Of a stretch of DNA of 6,720 bases, positions 1 to 5,218 are shown in pieces. The stretch is from CAVPGH01 sp046726955 (lineage in GTDB: Bacteria > Acidobacteriota > Vicinamibacteria > Fen-336), in the NCBI GenBank assembly GCA_046726955.1, contig JBKPBQ010000455.1, positions 1 to 6,720 of the forward strand, given 5' to 3'. Both the position numbers and the translations under genes were made by a program. The notes under the pieces were generated by a model. That model was not told the origin of the DNA and ran no database searches. It was given only the letters and a program-made list of their open reading frames with translations. Numbering within the stretch: the first letter of the stretch is position 1; each line of letters opens with the position of its first letter.

Positions 1-914
1 GGCGTAGGGGCCGGAGCCGGCGGCGGGGGGGAAGCCGGTGGGGGGAGCGGTATCGCCGGCCCGGTAGTCCGAGGCGCCGACGGCGCAGGCGCCTGGGCGC
101 GCGGACGCGACGGCGCCGGTTCGTTGGACGGCGCGGGTCGCGCCACCGAGGGTGCGGGAGCGGGCACCGACGGCGCGGGCTTTGCCGCCGGCGCCGCGGG
201 CTTGGCGACCGGGGTGGACGCGGGAGTCGCGGGAGGGGGAGACGCGGCCCTGGGCGGAGACGGCGGCGCCGTCGCGGCCGCGAAGTCCGACGACTTGAGC
301 CGCACCGTGGGCTGCGGCGCGTCGGTGCCCGCGTAGAACGAGGCGAGCGAGGCGAAGAGCAGCTTGCTGATGCCCTTCAGCGTGTCCTCGACCCCCGTCC
401 CCTTGAAGGCGATCGCTTCGTAGTGCGGCACCTGGCCGGGGTTCAGCTTGGCGTTCAGCACGTCCACGGGGAGCGCCGAGGGCAGGTCGCGCTTGTTGTA
501 CTGGATCACCATCGGGATCCCGGGATCGATCCCGTTCTCCTCGAGGTTGCGACGCAGGCTCTCCAGGCTCTCCTTGTTCGCGTCGAGCATCGCCTGCTGG
601 CTGTCCGCGACGAACACCACGGCGTCCGCGCCCTTCAGCACCATCTTGCGCGTGGACTCGTAGAAGACCTGGCCGGGGACCGTGTAGATCTGCACCCGCG
701 TCTTCATGCCGCGGATCGTCCCGAGCTCGACGGGCAGGAAGTCGAAGAAGAGCGTGCGGTCGGATTCCGTGGCCAGCGAGACGAGCTTGCCCTTGTTACG
801 GATGGGGACCTGGTCGTGGATCCACTGGAGGTTCGTCGTCTTGCCGCAGAGGCCGGGCCCGTAGTAGACGAGCTTGGCCGTGACCTCCTTCGTCGCGTGA
901 TTGAAGAGCGCCAT
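1..914 (-). CDS. mglA: MglA-like Ras-superfamily GTPase with Pro/Ala-rich C-terminal tail (partial, 3' end outside window)
   Basis: This is a cytoplasmic GTP-binding switch of the MglA family, which controls cell polarity and motility in Myxococcus xanthus. At least 304 residues are visible and no stop is reached. The P-loop is GPGLCGKT (residues 19-26). The switch I region has R53 and T54 in SDRTLFFDF. The atypical G3 motif TVPGQ (78-82), with Pro in place of the usual Ras DxxG pattern and Gln82 retained, is typical of MglA, and NKRD (140-143) is the base-recognition motif. The GTPase domain ends near residue 197, about the full length of M. xanthus MglA. From about residue 212 there follows a Pro/Ala/Ser/Lys-rich tail of at least 93 residues, which canonical MglA lacks. 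The ATG at 914 lies 8 bases after the stop of the upstream gene. A GGAGG sits 18 bases before it, which is far for a ribosome binding site, so translational coupling is possible. No MglB/roadblock partner is visible. The family call is firm. The symbol is by similarity, because such genomes often carry several paralogues. Confidence 0.93.
   Translation of the reverse strand, partial: MALFNHATKEVTAKLVYYGPGLCGKTTNLQWIHDQVPIRNKGKLVSLATESDRTLFFDFLPVELGTIRGMKTRVQIYTVPGQVFYESTRKMVLKGADAVVFVADSQQAMLDANKESLESLRRNLEENGIDPGIPMVIQYNKRDLPSALPVDVLNAKLNPGQVPHYEAIAFKGTGVEDTLKGISKLLFASLASFYAGTDAPQPTVRLKSSDFAAATAPPSPPRAASPPPATPASTPVAKPAAPAAKPAPSVPAPAPSVARPAPSNEPAPSRPRAQAPAPSAPRTTGPAIPLPPPASPPPPAPAPT
79..176. 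repeat. Four copies of GACGGCGC encoding Ala-Pro-Ser in the GTPase tail
   Basis: The octamer GACGGCGC occurs at 79, 109, 127 and 169. The spacings are 30, 18 and 42 bases, all multiples of three. Read on the minus strand in the frame of the GTPase gene, each copy encodes the same Ala-Pro-Ser with the same codons. This is the DNA trace of a low-complexity PAPS/APS-type linker, and it is probably coding-level repetition rather than a regulatory element. Confidence 0.55.
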
Positions 915-922
915 CGCTCAGG

Positions 923-2290
923 CTACGTACCGCCTCCGGGCTGCGTGGGGCTCGCCGGCTCCTGCGGAGGCAGGAGCGCGCTGCCGAGGGGAGGAGCGGG
1001 CGGAGCCACGGGGCCCGCTCCCGCTCCCACCTGCTGCCCGGCGACGGCCACCGTGGTGGCGAGGAGCTGGTCCGGAGGCAGCGCGCGCACGGCGGGCAGG
1101 CGGATGTCTCCGCAGTAGCTGGTCAGCATCTCGCCACGCCGCTTTTCCACGAACTTCATCGCCTCGACCGCCCTCTCCCGCGAGACCGCTCCGCTCGTCC
1201 CTGGATCGTAACCGAGACGGCGCAGCGCGCCCAGGTAGTCGGTCGGCTTGTCCTTCTTGCGCTCCATCCGCAGGCGCTCGACCGCCGCCCCGTCGAGGAG
1301 CGTCACCGCCACCGAGTGCCGGCCCGCGCTGAAGTTCTGCGTCAGTATCGGCCGCCATGCCGCGCCCTTCGCGGACGGGCAGACGACCTCCTTGCGGCAG
1401 CCGTCGGCCACCCAGCTCTGGCCGCTGCCGGGAACCACGAAGGCCGACAGCGTGTACAGGCCGGGCTCGGGGAGGTTGACGTTGACGATCGCGCGCAGCC
1501 CGCGTTGACCGGCGTGCAGCCACACGCCTCCCAGGCTCTCCTCGGACGCGCTCGTCTTCACCGCCGTCGGGTCCTCAGGCGCGAACTCCGCGCCCGACAC
1601 CTCGATCGGGCTGTCCGCGGGAGGCAGCTCGTTCTCGAGCTCCATCGCGCGGAGGGCCGTGAGTGCTATGTCCTCCACGGAGGTGATCGAGTCGGGCTTC
1701 CAGCCGCCCGCGGGCTCGATCGGGCTCACGCAGGGCGGCGCCACCTCGACGTACTCGAGGGTCGAGCCGGTGGGGAGCATGAGCGCCGCCGAGTACGCGC
1801 CGGGATCGAGGTGGGCGGGGCTGCCGTTCACCCAGCTCACGGCGGCGGTGGGCGTGAACGCGAAGCTCTTCACGGCGGAGCCGCCGAGGGGCGAGATCTC
1901 CGCGGTGGCGGGAGTGGTGGGAGGTCCGGACATGCGGAACCGCATCCGGTAGTCGCCGGGCTGGACGACCGCGAGGGGATAGACCACCTCGCCCACGCCC
2001 GAGGCCACCGTGACCTCCTTGCGTCCCCCCTGTTCGCGGACGGCGACGCCGTCGCTCTTCGTGAACGAGTCGGCGGAATACGTGAGGCTGTCCTTCCAGG
2101 AGAGCGTCGCGAAGACCTGCGAGGCCTGGCTGCTGACGCGCACGGCGTCGTTCATGCCCATCGAGCGCAGGAGCATGCGCGCCCACAACGGGTGAGTGAT
2201 CGGCGTGGACCTCGGATCGCCGAACAACGGGACGAGAGCGGCGGCCGCCACCACCGCGAGGACGATCGCCGTCTTCACCTTGCTCAGCAT
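923..2290 (-). CDS. Unrecognised membrane-anchored or exported protein with two predicted beta-rich domains, upstream of the MglA-like GTPase
   Basis: I do not recognise a named family for this 455-residue protein. An N-terminal hydrophobic segment (residues 8-23) follows two lysines, giving a signal anchor or signal peptide with no clear AxA cleavage site. Two segments of alternating hydrophobic residues, about 95-185 and 225-345, contain motifs such as PGDYRMRFRMSG and EPGLYTLSAFVV. These resemble jelly-roll carbohydrate-binding or galactose-binding-like modules. A charged helical stretch follows (about 350-390), then a Pro-rich end (428-452). The four cysteines (C187, C298, C304, C393) could form disulfides if the protein is periplasmic. 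The ATG at 2290 is chosen because GGAGG lies 6 bases upstream and the hydrophobic segment begins just after it. The same frame stays open far upstream, but that stretch is antisense to the cyclase gene. Only 8 bases separate it from the GTPase gene, so an operon is likely. The domain call is by eye; real coding is well supported. Confidence 0.8.
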   Translation of the reverse strand: MLSKVKTAIVLAVVAAAALVPLFGDPRSTPITHPLWARMLLRSMGMNDAVRVSSQASQVFATLSWKDSLTYSADSFTKSDGVAVREQGGRKEVTVASGVGEVVYPLAVVQPGDYRMRFRMSGPPTTPATAEISPLGGSAVKSFAFTPTAAVSWVNGSPAHLDPGAYSAALMLPTGSTLEYVEVAPPCVSPIEPAGGWKPDSITSVEDIALTALRAMELENELPPADSPIEVSGAEFAPEDPTAVKTSASEESLGGVWLHAGQRGLRAIVNVNLPEPGLYTLSAFVVPGSGQSWVADGCRKEVVCPSAKGAAWRPILTQNFSAGRHSVAVTLLDGAAVERLRMERKKDKPTDYLGALRRLGYDPGTSGAVSRERAVEAMKFVEKRRGEMLTSYCGDIRLPAVRALPPDQLLATTVAVAGQQVGAGAGPVAPPAPPLGSALLPPQEPASPTQPGGGT

Positions 2291-2296
2291 CGATCC

Positions 2297-2301
2297 CCTC
2301 C
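2297..2301 (-). promoter_or_regulatory. Ribosome binding site GGAGG for the 923-2290 gene
   Basis: GGAGG on the minus strand lies 6 bases before the ATG at 2290. It fixes the start of an open frame that otherwise runs on for more than 1.3 kb upstream. Confidence 0.75.
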
Positions 2302-2360
2302 GCCCTCCCACGTACGCAAGGGAAGGGCCAAGGACAACACGCCCACCAGTACTGCGAATG

Positions 2361-2369
2361 ATTCTAGCA
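2361..2369 (-). promoter_or_regulatory. Extended -10 promoter candidate (TGCTAGAAT) for the minus-strand operon
   Basis: On the minus strand TGCTAGAAT combines a TG extension with a -10 hexamer matching TATAAT at five of six positions. It stands out against GC-rich surroundings. No convincing -35 hexamer is seen at 16-18 bases, which extended -10 promoters can tolerate. Transcription would begin near 2354 and leave a leader of about 64 bases before the ATG at 2290. Confidence 0.5.
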
Positions 2370-2389
2370 GGGCGCGCAACGGGACCACG

Positions 2390-2429
2390 CGGCCATTTTT
2401 CGGCCACGTGAGCGCCCTCACCGCGGCCA
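2390..2429. repeat. Three CGGCCA direct repeats in the divergent control region
   Basis: CGGCCA occurs at 2390-2395, 2401-2406 and 2424-2429. The copies start 11 and 23 bases apart, close to one and two helical turns, so they would face one side of the DNA. They lie about 100-140 bases before the predicted start of the cyclase operon, where sigma-54 activators often bind, and just upstream of the candidate minus-strand promoter. The motif is GC-rich and short, so chance recurrence is possible. Confidence 0.3.
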
Positions 2430-2430
2430 A

Positions 2431-2444
2431 CCGCTGGACAGCGG
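2431..2444. promoter_or_regulatory. Perfect inverted repeat CCGCTG-GA-CAGCGG, candidate activator or operator site
   Basis: The 6-base arms are perfectly complementary around a 2-base spacer. The centre is about 91 bases upstream of the transcription start predicted from the sigma-54 element at 2503-2518, a usual place for an enhancer-binding protein. The role is inferred only from symmetry and position. Confidence 0.4.
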
Positions 2445-2491
2445 AGGCTGCCAAAGCGCCTGCAAATGCTGTGGCGATTGGCGGTTGCGCA

Positions 2492-2506
2492 GCCCGCGCA
2501 GCGGGC
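2492..2506. promoter_or_regulatory. Perfect inverted repeat GCCCGC-GCA-GCGGGC overlapping the sigma-54 -24 element
   Basis: Six-base arms flank a 3-base spacer. The right arm covers the first four bases of the -24 element of the predicted sigma-54 promoter (2503-2506). A protein bound here would compete with RNA polymerase, so it could be a repressor operator. It could also be a chance GC-rich palindrome. Confidence 0.35.
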
Positions 2507-2518
2507 ACGGACATTGCT
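2503..2518 (+). promoter_or_regulatory. Sigma-54 (RpoN) -24/-12 promoter for the cyclic-di-GMP operon
   Basis: The sequence GGGCACG-GACA-TTGCT matches the consensus TGGCACG-N4-TTGC(A/T) at every specified base except the first. The essential GG (2504-2505) and GC (2516-2517) are exactly 10 bases apart. Transcription would start near 2528-2530, just before the ribosome binding site at 2535 and the ATG at 2546, giving a leader of about 17 bases. Such promoters need an ATP-dependent enhancer-binding protein. None is encoded in this window. Confidence 0.72.
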
Positions 2519-2534
2519 CAACGTGTGAGCGGTT

Positions 2535-2539
2535 GGAGG
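2535..2539 (+). promoter_or_regulatory. Ribosome binding site GGAGG for the diguanylate cyclase
   Basis: GGAGG lies 6 bases before the ATG at 2546. It favours this start over an in-frame GTG at 2525, which has no such site and would precede the predicted transcription start. Confidence 0.8.
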
Positions 2540-2545
2540 TATGAG

Positions 2546-3853
2546 ATGTCGAGCTCGAGTATCCCCTTCATTCTCGGGCTGATCGTCACGGCGGGGCTCT
2601 TGCTGCCAGCGCTCCTGCGCCTGAAGACCAGCGTCACCGAGCAGGCTCGTCGCGCCGACTCCCTCAAGAGGGAGGTCCAGGACCTGCGACGAACCAATTC
2701 GCAGATGGAGGAAGAACAGCGCTTCCTCAACAACTTCCTGAAGGACTACCCGCACGTGGCCAAGGAGCTCTACAGCGGCCTCAAGGAGCGGCAGATCCCG
2801 GGCGCGCTCCTCGACGTCGTGAAGAAGAGCCTCGAGCCGCAGCAGGCGGTCGTCTTCGTGCGCCGCGGCGGCAAGGACGGCGAGGGCGAGAAGTCGCGCC
2901 TGGCGGTGGCCGCGGCCACGGCGGAAGGCGGATCGATCAAGGTGGGGACGGAGATCCCCGGCGACACGGGCGCTCTCGGCTACGTGGCCGAGGCCCAGAT
3001 CATCATGAGCCGCGACGAGCTGGCGACCGAAGCAGTCTCCACCCGGATCAAGCCGGGGCCGACGCTCGCGGGGCTCCCCACGGACCTCGTCGTCCCGCTC
3101 GTCTTCGACAAGGAGACGCTCGGCCTCATCGCACTCTCGCGCCCGCGCCGGACCTCGGGCGACGCCAAGGCCGCGCTCCGCCTCATCGCGCAGACGGGCG
3201 CGCAGGCGCTCCACAACGCCGCCGCGTACACCCAGATGAAGAACACCGCGGAGATGGACGGCCTCACCCGCGTCTTCAACAAGCGGCACATGGAGCAGCA
3301 GCTGTTCGAGCTCATCTACCGCACCGCCTGCGCCGCCTACGACCAGCGCGACTCTTCGGCGAGCCAGGCCTCGGAAGCGCTTTCGATCTTCCTGTTCGAC
3401 ATCGACAACTTCAAGCACTACAACGACTCGAACGGGCACCTCGCGGGAGACAAGCTGCTGCAGGAGCTCTCCCGGCTCGTGCAGGAGAACATCCGCGAGG
3501 ACGACATCTTCGGGCGGTTCGGAGGCGAGGAGTTCCTGCTCATCCTCCCCCACACGAACCTCGCGCAGAGCCTGGCCGCCGCCAACAAGATCCGCGGCGT
3601 GATCGCGGCCCACAAGTTCCCGTTCTCGGAGCGCCAGCCCCTGGGCTCGCTCAGCGTGAGCGGCGGCGTCGCCGAGTACCCCTACGACGGCATGGACGCG
3701 GTGAGCCTGCTCAAGGCCGCGGACCAGTCGCTCTACGAGGCGAAGCGGCAGGGCCGCAACCGCATCGTGGCCGCCTCCGGCCCCGAGGGCGGCGCCGTCC
3801 GCGAGACCGCGGCCGCCGCTGCCCCGGCCACCGCGCAGGCGGTCCGGTCGTGA
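2546..3853 (+). CDS. Membrane-anchored GAF-GGDEF diguanylate cyclase
   Basis: This 435-residue enzyme is predicted to condense two GTP into cyclic-di-GMP. It has one N-terminal transmembrane helix (6-24), a charged coiled-coil-like helix (27-60), a GAF-type sensory domain (about 85-225) and a GGDEF domain (about 233-408). Conserved cyclase elements are the DGLT entry motif (238-241), the FDIDNFK metal site with D285, the substrate-binding NDSNGH region (293-298), and the active-site signature GGEEF (326-330), an accepted active variant. An RxxD motif (R317-D320) lies exactly five residues before the signature, the position of the product-inhibition I-site, so feedback control is predicted. 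The coiled coil probably promotes the dimerisation these enzymes need. The GAF ligand cannot be told from sequence. An Ala-rich tail (421-430) ends the protein. The gene overlaps the following phosphodiesterase gene by 4 bases and is preceded by a likely sigma-54 promoter. The activity call is confident; the signal sensed is unknown. Confidence 0.93.
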   Translation: MSSSSIPFILGLIVTAGLLLPALLRLKTSVTEQARRADSLKREVQDLRRTNSQMEEEQRFLNNFLKDYPHVAKELYSGLKERQIPGALLDVVKKSLEPQQAVVFVRRGGKDGEGEKSRLAVAAATAEGGSIKVGTEIPGDTGALGYVAEAQIIMSRDELATEAVSTRIKPGPTLAGLPTDLVVPLVFDKETLGLIALSRPRRTSGDAKAALRLIAQTGAQALHNAAAYTQMKNTAEMDGLTRVFNKRHMEQQLFELIYRTACAAYDQRDSSASQASEALSIFLFDIDNFKHYNDSNGHLAGDKLLQELSRLVQENIREDDIFGRFGGEEFLLILPHTNLAQSLAAANKIRGVIAAHKFPFSERQPLGSLSVSGGVAEYPYDGMDAVSLLKAADQSLYEAKRQGRNRIVAASGPEGGAVRETAAAAAPATAQAVRS

Positions 3854-5163
3854 ACGACGCCGTCCCGGAGGCGTCCGCCTCCGCGACGACCTCCGCCTCC
3901 GCGGCGGAGGAGCCGATGCCCTATCGCGACCGCGTCGAGGACATCCGCGACGTGCTCGTGAAGCAGGGAAGCCTGGGCCTGCTCCTGATCGACATCTCGG
4001 AGCTCGCCCAGGTGGAGCGGCACTACGGGTCGGGAGCGTTCGAGAACGTGCTGCGCATGGCCCGCGACCTCGTGCTCGAGCTCCGGGGAAGCGAGGTCCG
4101 CCAGAGCGACATCCTCACCATCAACGACAAGGGCGGCGACGCCTTCCTCGTCTTCCTCTCACCGAAGCGGCACGAGGGGCCGATCAAGGTGTCGGACCTC
4201 AGGGCGGCGGCGGAACGCGTGGAGGACCGGCTGAACCGCAAGCTCACGCGGCTGGCCTCGCCGTACCTCCCGAGCCCGCGGCAGGTGACGGTTGGCTTCT
4301 CGCTCGTCTTCTTCAACCCGCTCGTGATGCCGGAGCGCCTGGTGACCCGGCTCGTGGACGAGGCCTGGGAGTACGTGCGCGTGCAGCGCCAGCAGCGCGA
4401 CCTGCAGAACCGCTTCTGGCTCCAGGAGGTGCTCCTCCAGGACAAGCTCGCCACCGTCTTCCAGCCGATCCTGAACCTGCGCGACATGCGCCCGCTCGGC
4501 TACGAGGCGCTCAGCCGCGGACCCGCGGGCACCGCCTACCACATGCCGCTGCGGCTGTTCGAGATGGCCTCGGAGTCCGACCTCGTCTTCGAGCTCGACC
4601 GCAAGTGCCGGCGGCGGGCGCTGCTCTCCGCGCGCCACCTGCCCACCACGGCCAAGCTCTTCATCAACGTCTTCCCTTCCGCGATGTACGACCCGGAGTT
4701 CCAGGGCGCGGGCCTCCTGCGCATGCTCGAGGACCTCGGGCTCTCCCCGGAGCGCATCGTCCTCGAGATCACGGAGAAGTACGCGATCGAGAACTACACG
4801 CTGTTCGCGGAGGCCATGGAGGACTTCACGAAGCTCGGCTTCTCGATCGCCGTCGACGACGTGGGCGCCGGGTACTCCGGCCTCGAGAAGATCGCGCACT
4901 TGAACCCGCACTACCTGAAGTTCGACCGCCAGCTCATCCGCGACATCGACTCGAGCTACATCCGGCGCGAGATGACGCGAGCGCTGAAGGCCTTCGCGGA
5001 CAAGATCGGCTCCACGATCATCGTCGAGGGCATCGAGCGCGAGGGCGAGCTGCAGGCGCTCCTCGACCTCGGCATCGACTACGGCCAGGGGTTCCTCCTC
5101 GGCCGGCCCACCGCCACCTTCGCGCCCGCGGTCTTCCGCGGCGGAACGGGCGTAGCCGTCTAG
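3850..5163 (+). CDS. Cyclic-di-GMP phosphodiesterase: degenerate GGDEF domain plus intact EAL domain
   Basis: This soluble 437-residue protein is predicted to hydrolyse cyclic-di-GMP to linear pGpG. The N-terminal part (about 35-180) resembles a GGDEF domain but has lost its catalytic signature: GGDAF stands at 95-99 and no DxLT motif is seen, so cyclase activity is unlikely. The EAL domain (about 190-430) keeps all the residues expected for catalysis: E219 in YEAL, N273, E306 in LEITE, D336-D337 in the DDVGAGYS loop, K357, E393 in VEGIE and Q413 in GQGF. The chosen GTG start overlaps the cyclase stop as GTGA, and every codon between it and the next candidate ends in G or C, as in real coding here. 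An alternative ATG at 3916 has GGAGG five bases upstream and would remove 22 low-complexity residues. Coupling to the cyclase puts opposing enzymes in one transcript. The degenerate domain may bind GTP as a regulatory site, as in some other GGDEF-EAL proteins; here that is inference. Confidence 0.92.
   Translation: MNDAVPEASASATTSASAAEEPMPYRDRVEDIRDVLVKQGSLGLLLIDISELAQVERHYGSGAFENVLRMARDLVLELRGSEVRQSDILTINDKGGDAFLVFLSPKRHEGPIKVSDLRAAAERVEDRLNRKLTRLASPYLPSPRQVTVGFSLVFFNPLVMPERLVTRLVDEAWEYVRVQRQQRDLQNRFWLQEVLLQDKLATVFQPILNLRDMRPLGYEALSRGPAGTAYHMPLRLFEMASESDLVFELDRKCRRRALLSARHLPTTAKLFINVFPSAMYDPEFQGAGLLRMLEDLGLSPERIVLEITEKYAIENYTLFAEAMEDFTKLGFSIAVDDVGAGYSGLEKIAHLNPHYLKFDRQLIRDIDSSYIRREMTRALKAFADKIGSTIIVEGIEREGELQALLDLGIDYGQGFLLGRPTATFAPAVFRGGTGVAV
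3906..3910 (+). promoter_or_regulatory. GGAGG that may define an alternative phosphodiesterase start at 3916
   Basis: GGAGG sits five bases before an in-frame ATG at 3916. This is a much stronger initiation signal than anything in front of the GTG at 3850. Use of this start would give a 415-residue protein beginning just before the degenerate GGDEF domain. Confidence 0.45.
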
Positions 5164-5179
5164 TCCCCGGCGCCTCGCC

Positions 5180-5197
5180 CCGTCGACCGAACGACGG
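5180..5197. promoter_or_regulatory. Inverted repeat CCGTCG-N6-CGACGG between the phosphodiesterase and polysaccharide genes
   Basis: Perfect 6-base arms flank the loop ACCGAA. There is no T-tract after it, so it is a poor intrinsic terminator. It overlaps the putative -35 element at 5183-5188 and could instead be an operator for the downstream gene. Confidence 0.35.
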
Positions 5198-5210
5198 CGC
5201 GCGCTACAAT
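5183..5210 (+). promoter_or_regulatory. Sigma-70-type promoter candidate placing a leaderless start at the GTG at 5219
   Basis: TCGACC (5183-5188, four of six matches to TTGACA) and TACAAT (5205-5210, five of six matches to TATAAT) are 16 bases apart. The expected transcription start is about 5217, two bases before the GTG at 5219. No ribosome binding site lies between, which agrees with a leaderless mRNA. Confidence 0.5.
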
Positions 5211-5218
5211 CGGCCCGC

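Noticed and set aside
423..1118. Plus-strand open frames opposite the GTPase gene, including a 231-codon one and a Gly/Ala-rich one at 124-336.
   Set aside because: The minus strand encodes all the GTPase motifs and its Pro/Ala tail; Gly/Ala-rich plus-strand translation is the expected complement of Pro/Ala codons.
2384..2389. A -35 hexamer for the minus-strand promoter.
   Set aside because: At 15-18 base spacings no hexamer matches TTGACA at more than three positions, so only the extended -10 is claimed.
1316..2545. An open plus-strand frame of about 1.2 kb leading into the cyclase gene.
   Set aside because: It lies antisense to the 923-2290 gene, its translation is His/Arg-rich low-quality sequence, and the ATG at 2546 has a clear ribosome binding site and starts a membrane anchor.
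2291..3613. The reading frame of the 923-2290 gene stays open upstream on the minus strand to 3613, which could suggest an 896-residue protein.
   Set aside because: The extra part is antisense to the well-conserved GAF-GGDEF gene. It is charged and Arg/Glu-rich with no domain, and a hydrophobic N-terminus with a proper ribosome binding site begins at 2290. High GC keeps antisense frames open.
5164..5218. The hairpin at 5180-5197 as an intrinsic terminator of the cyclic-di-GMP operon.
   Set aside because: The stem has only 6 pairs and no T-run follows. A role as operator or chance palindrome fits better.
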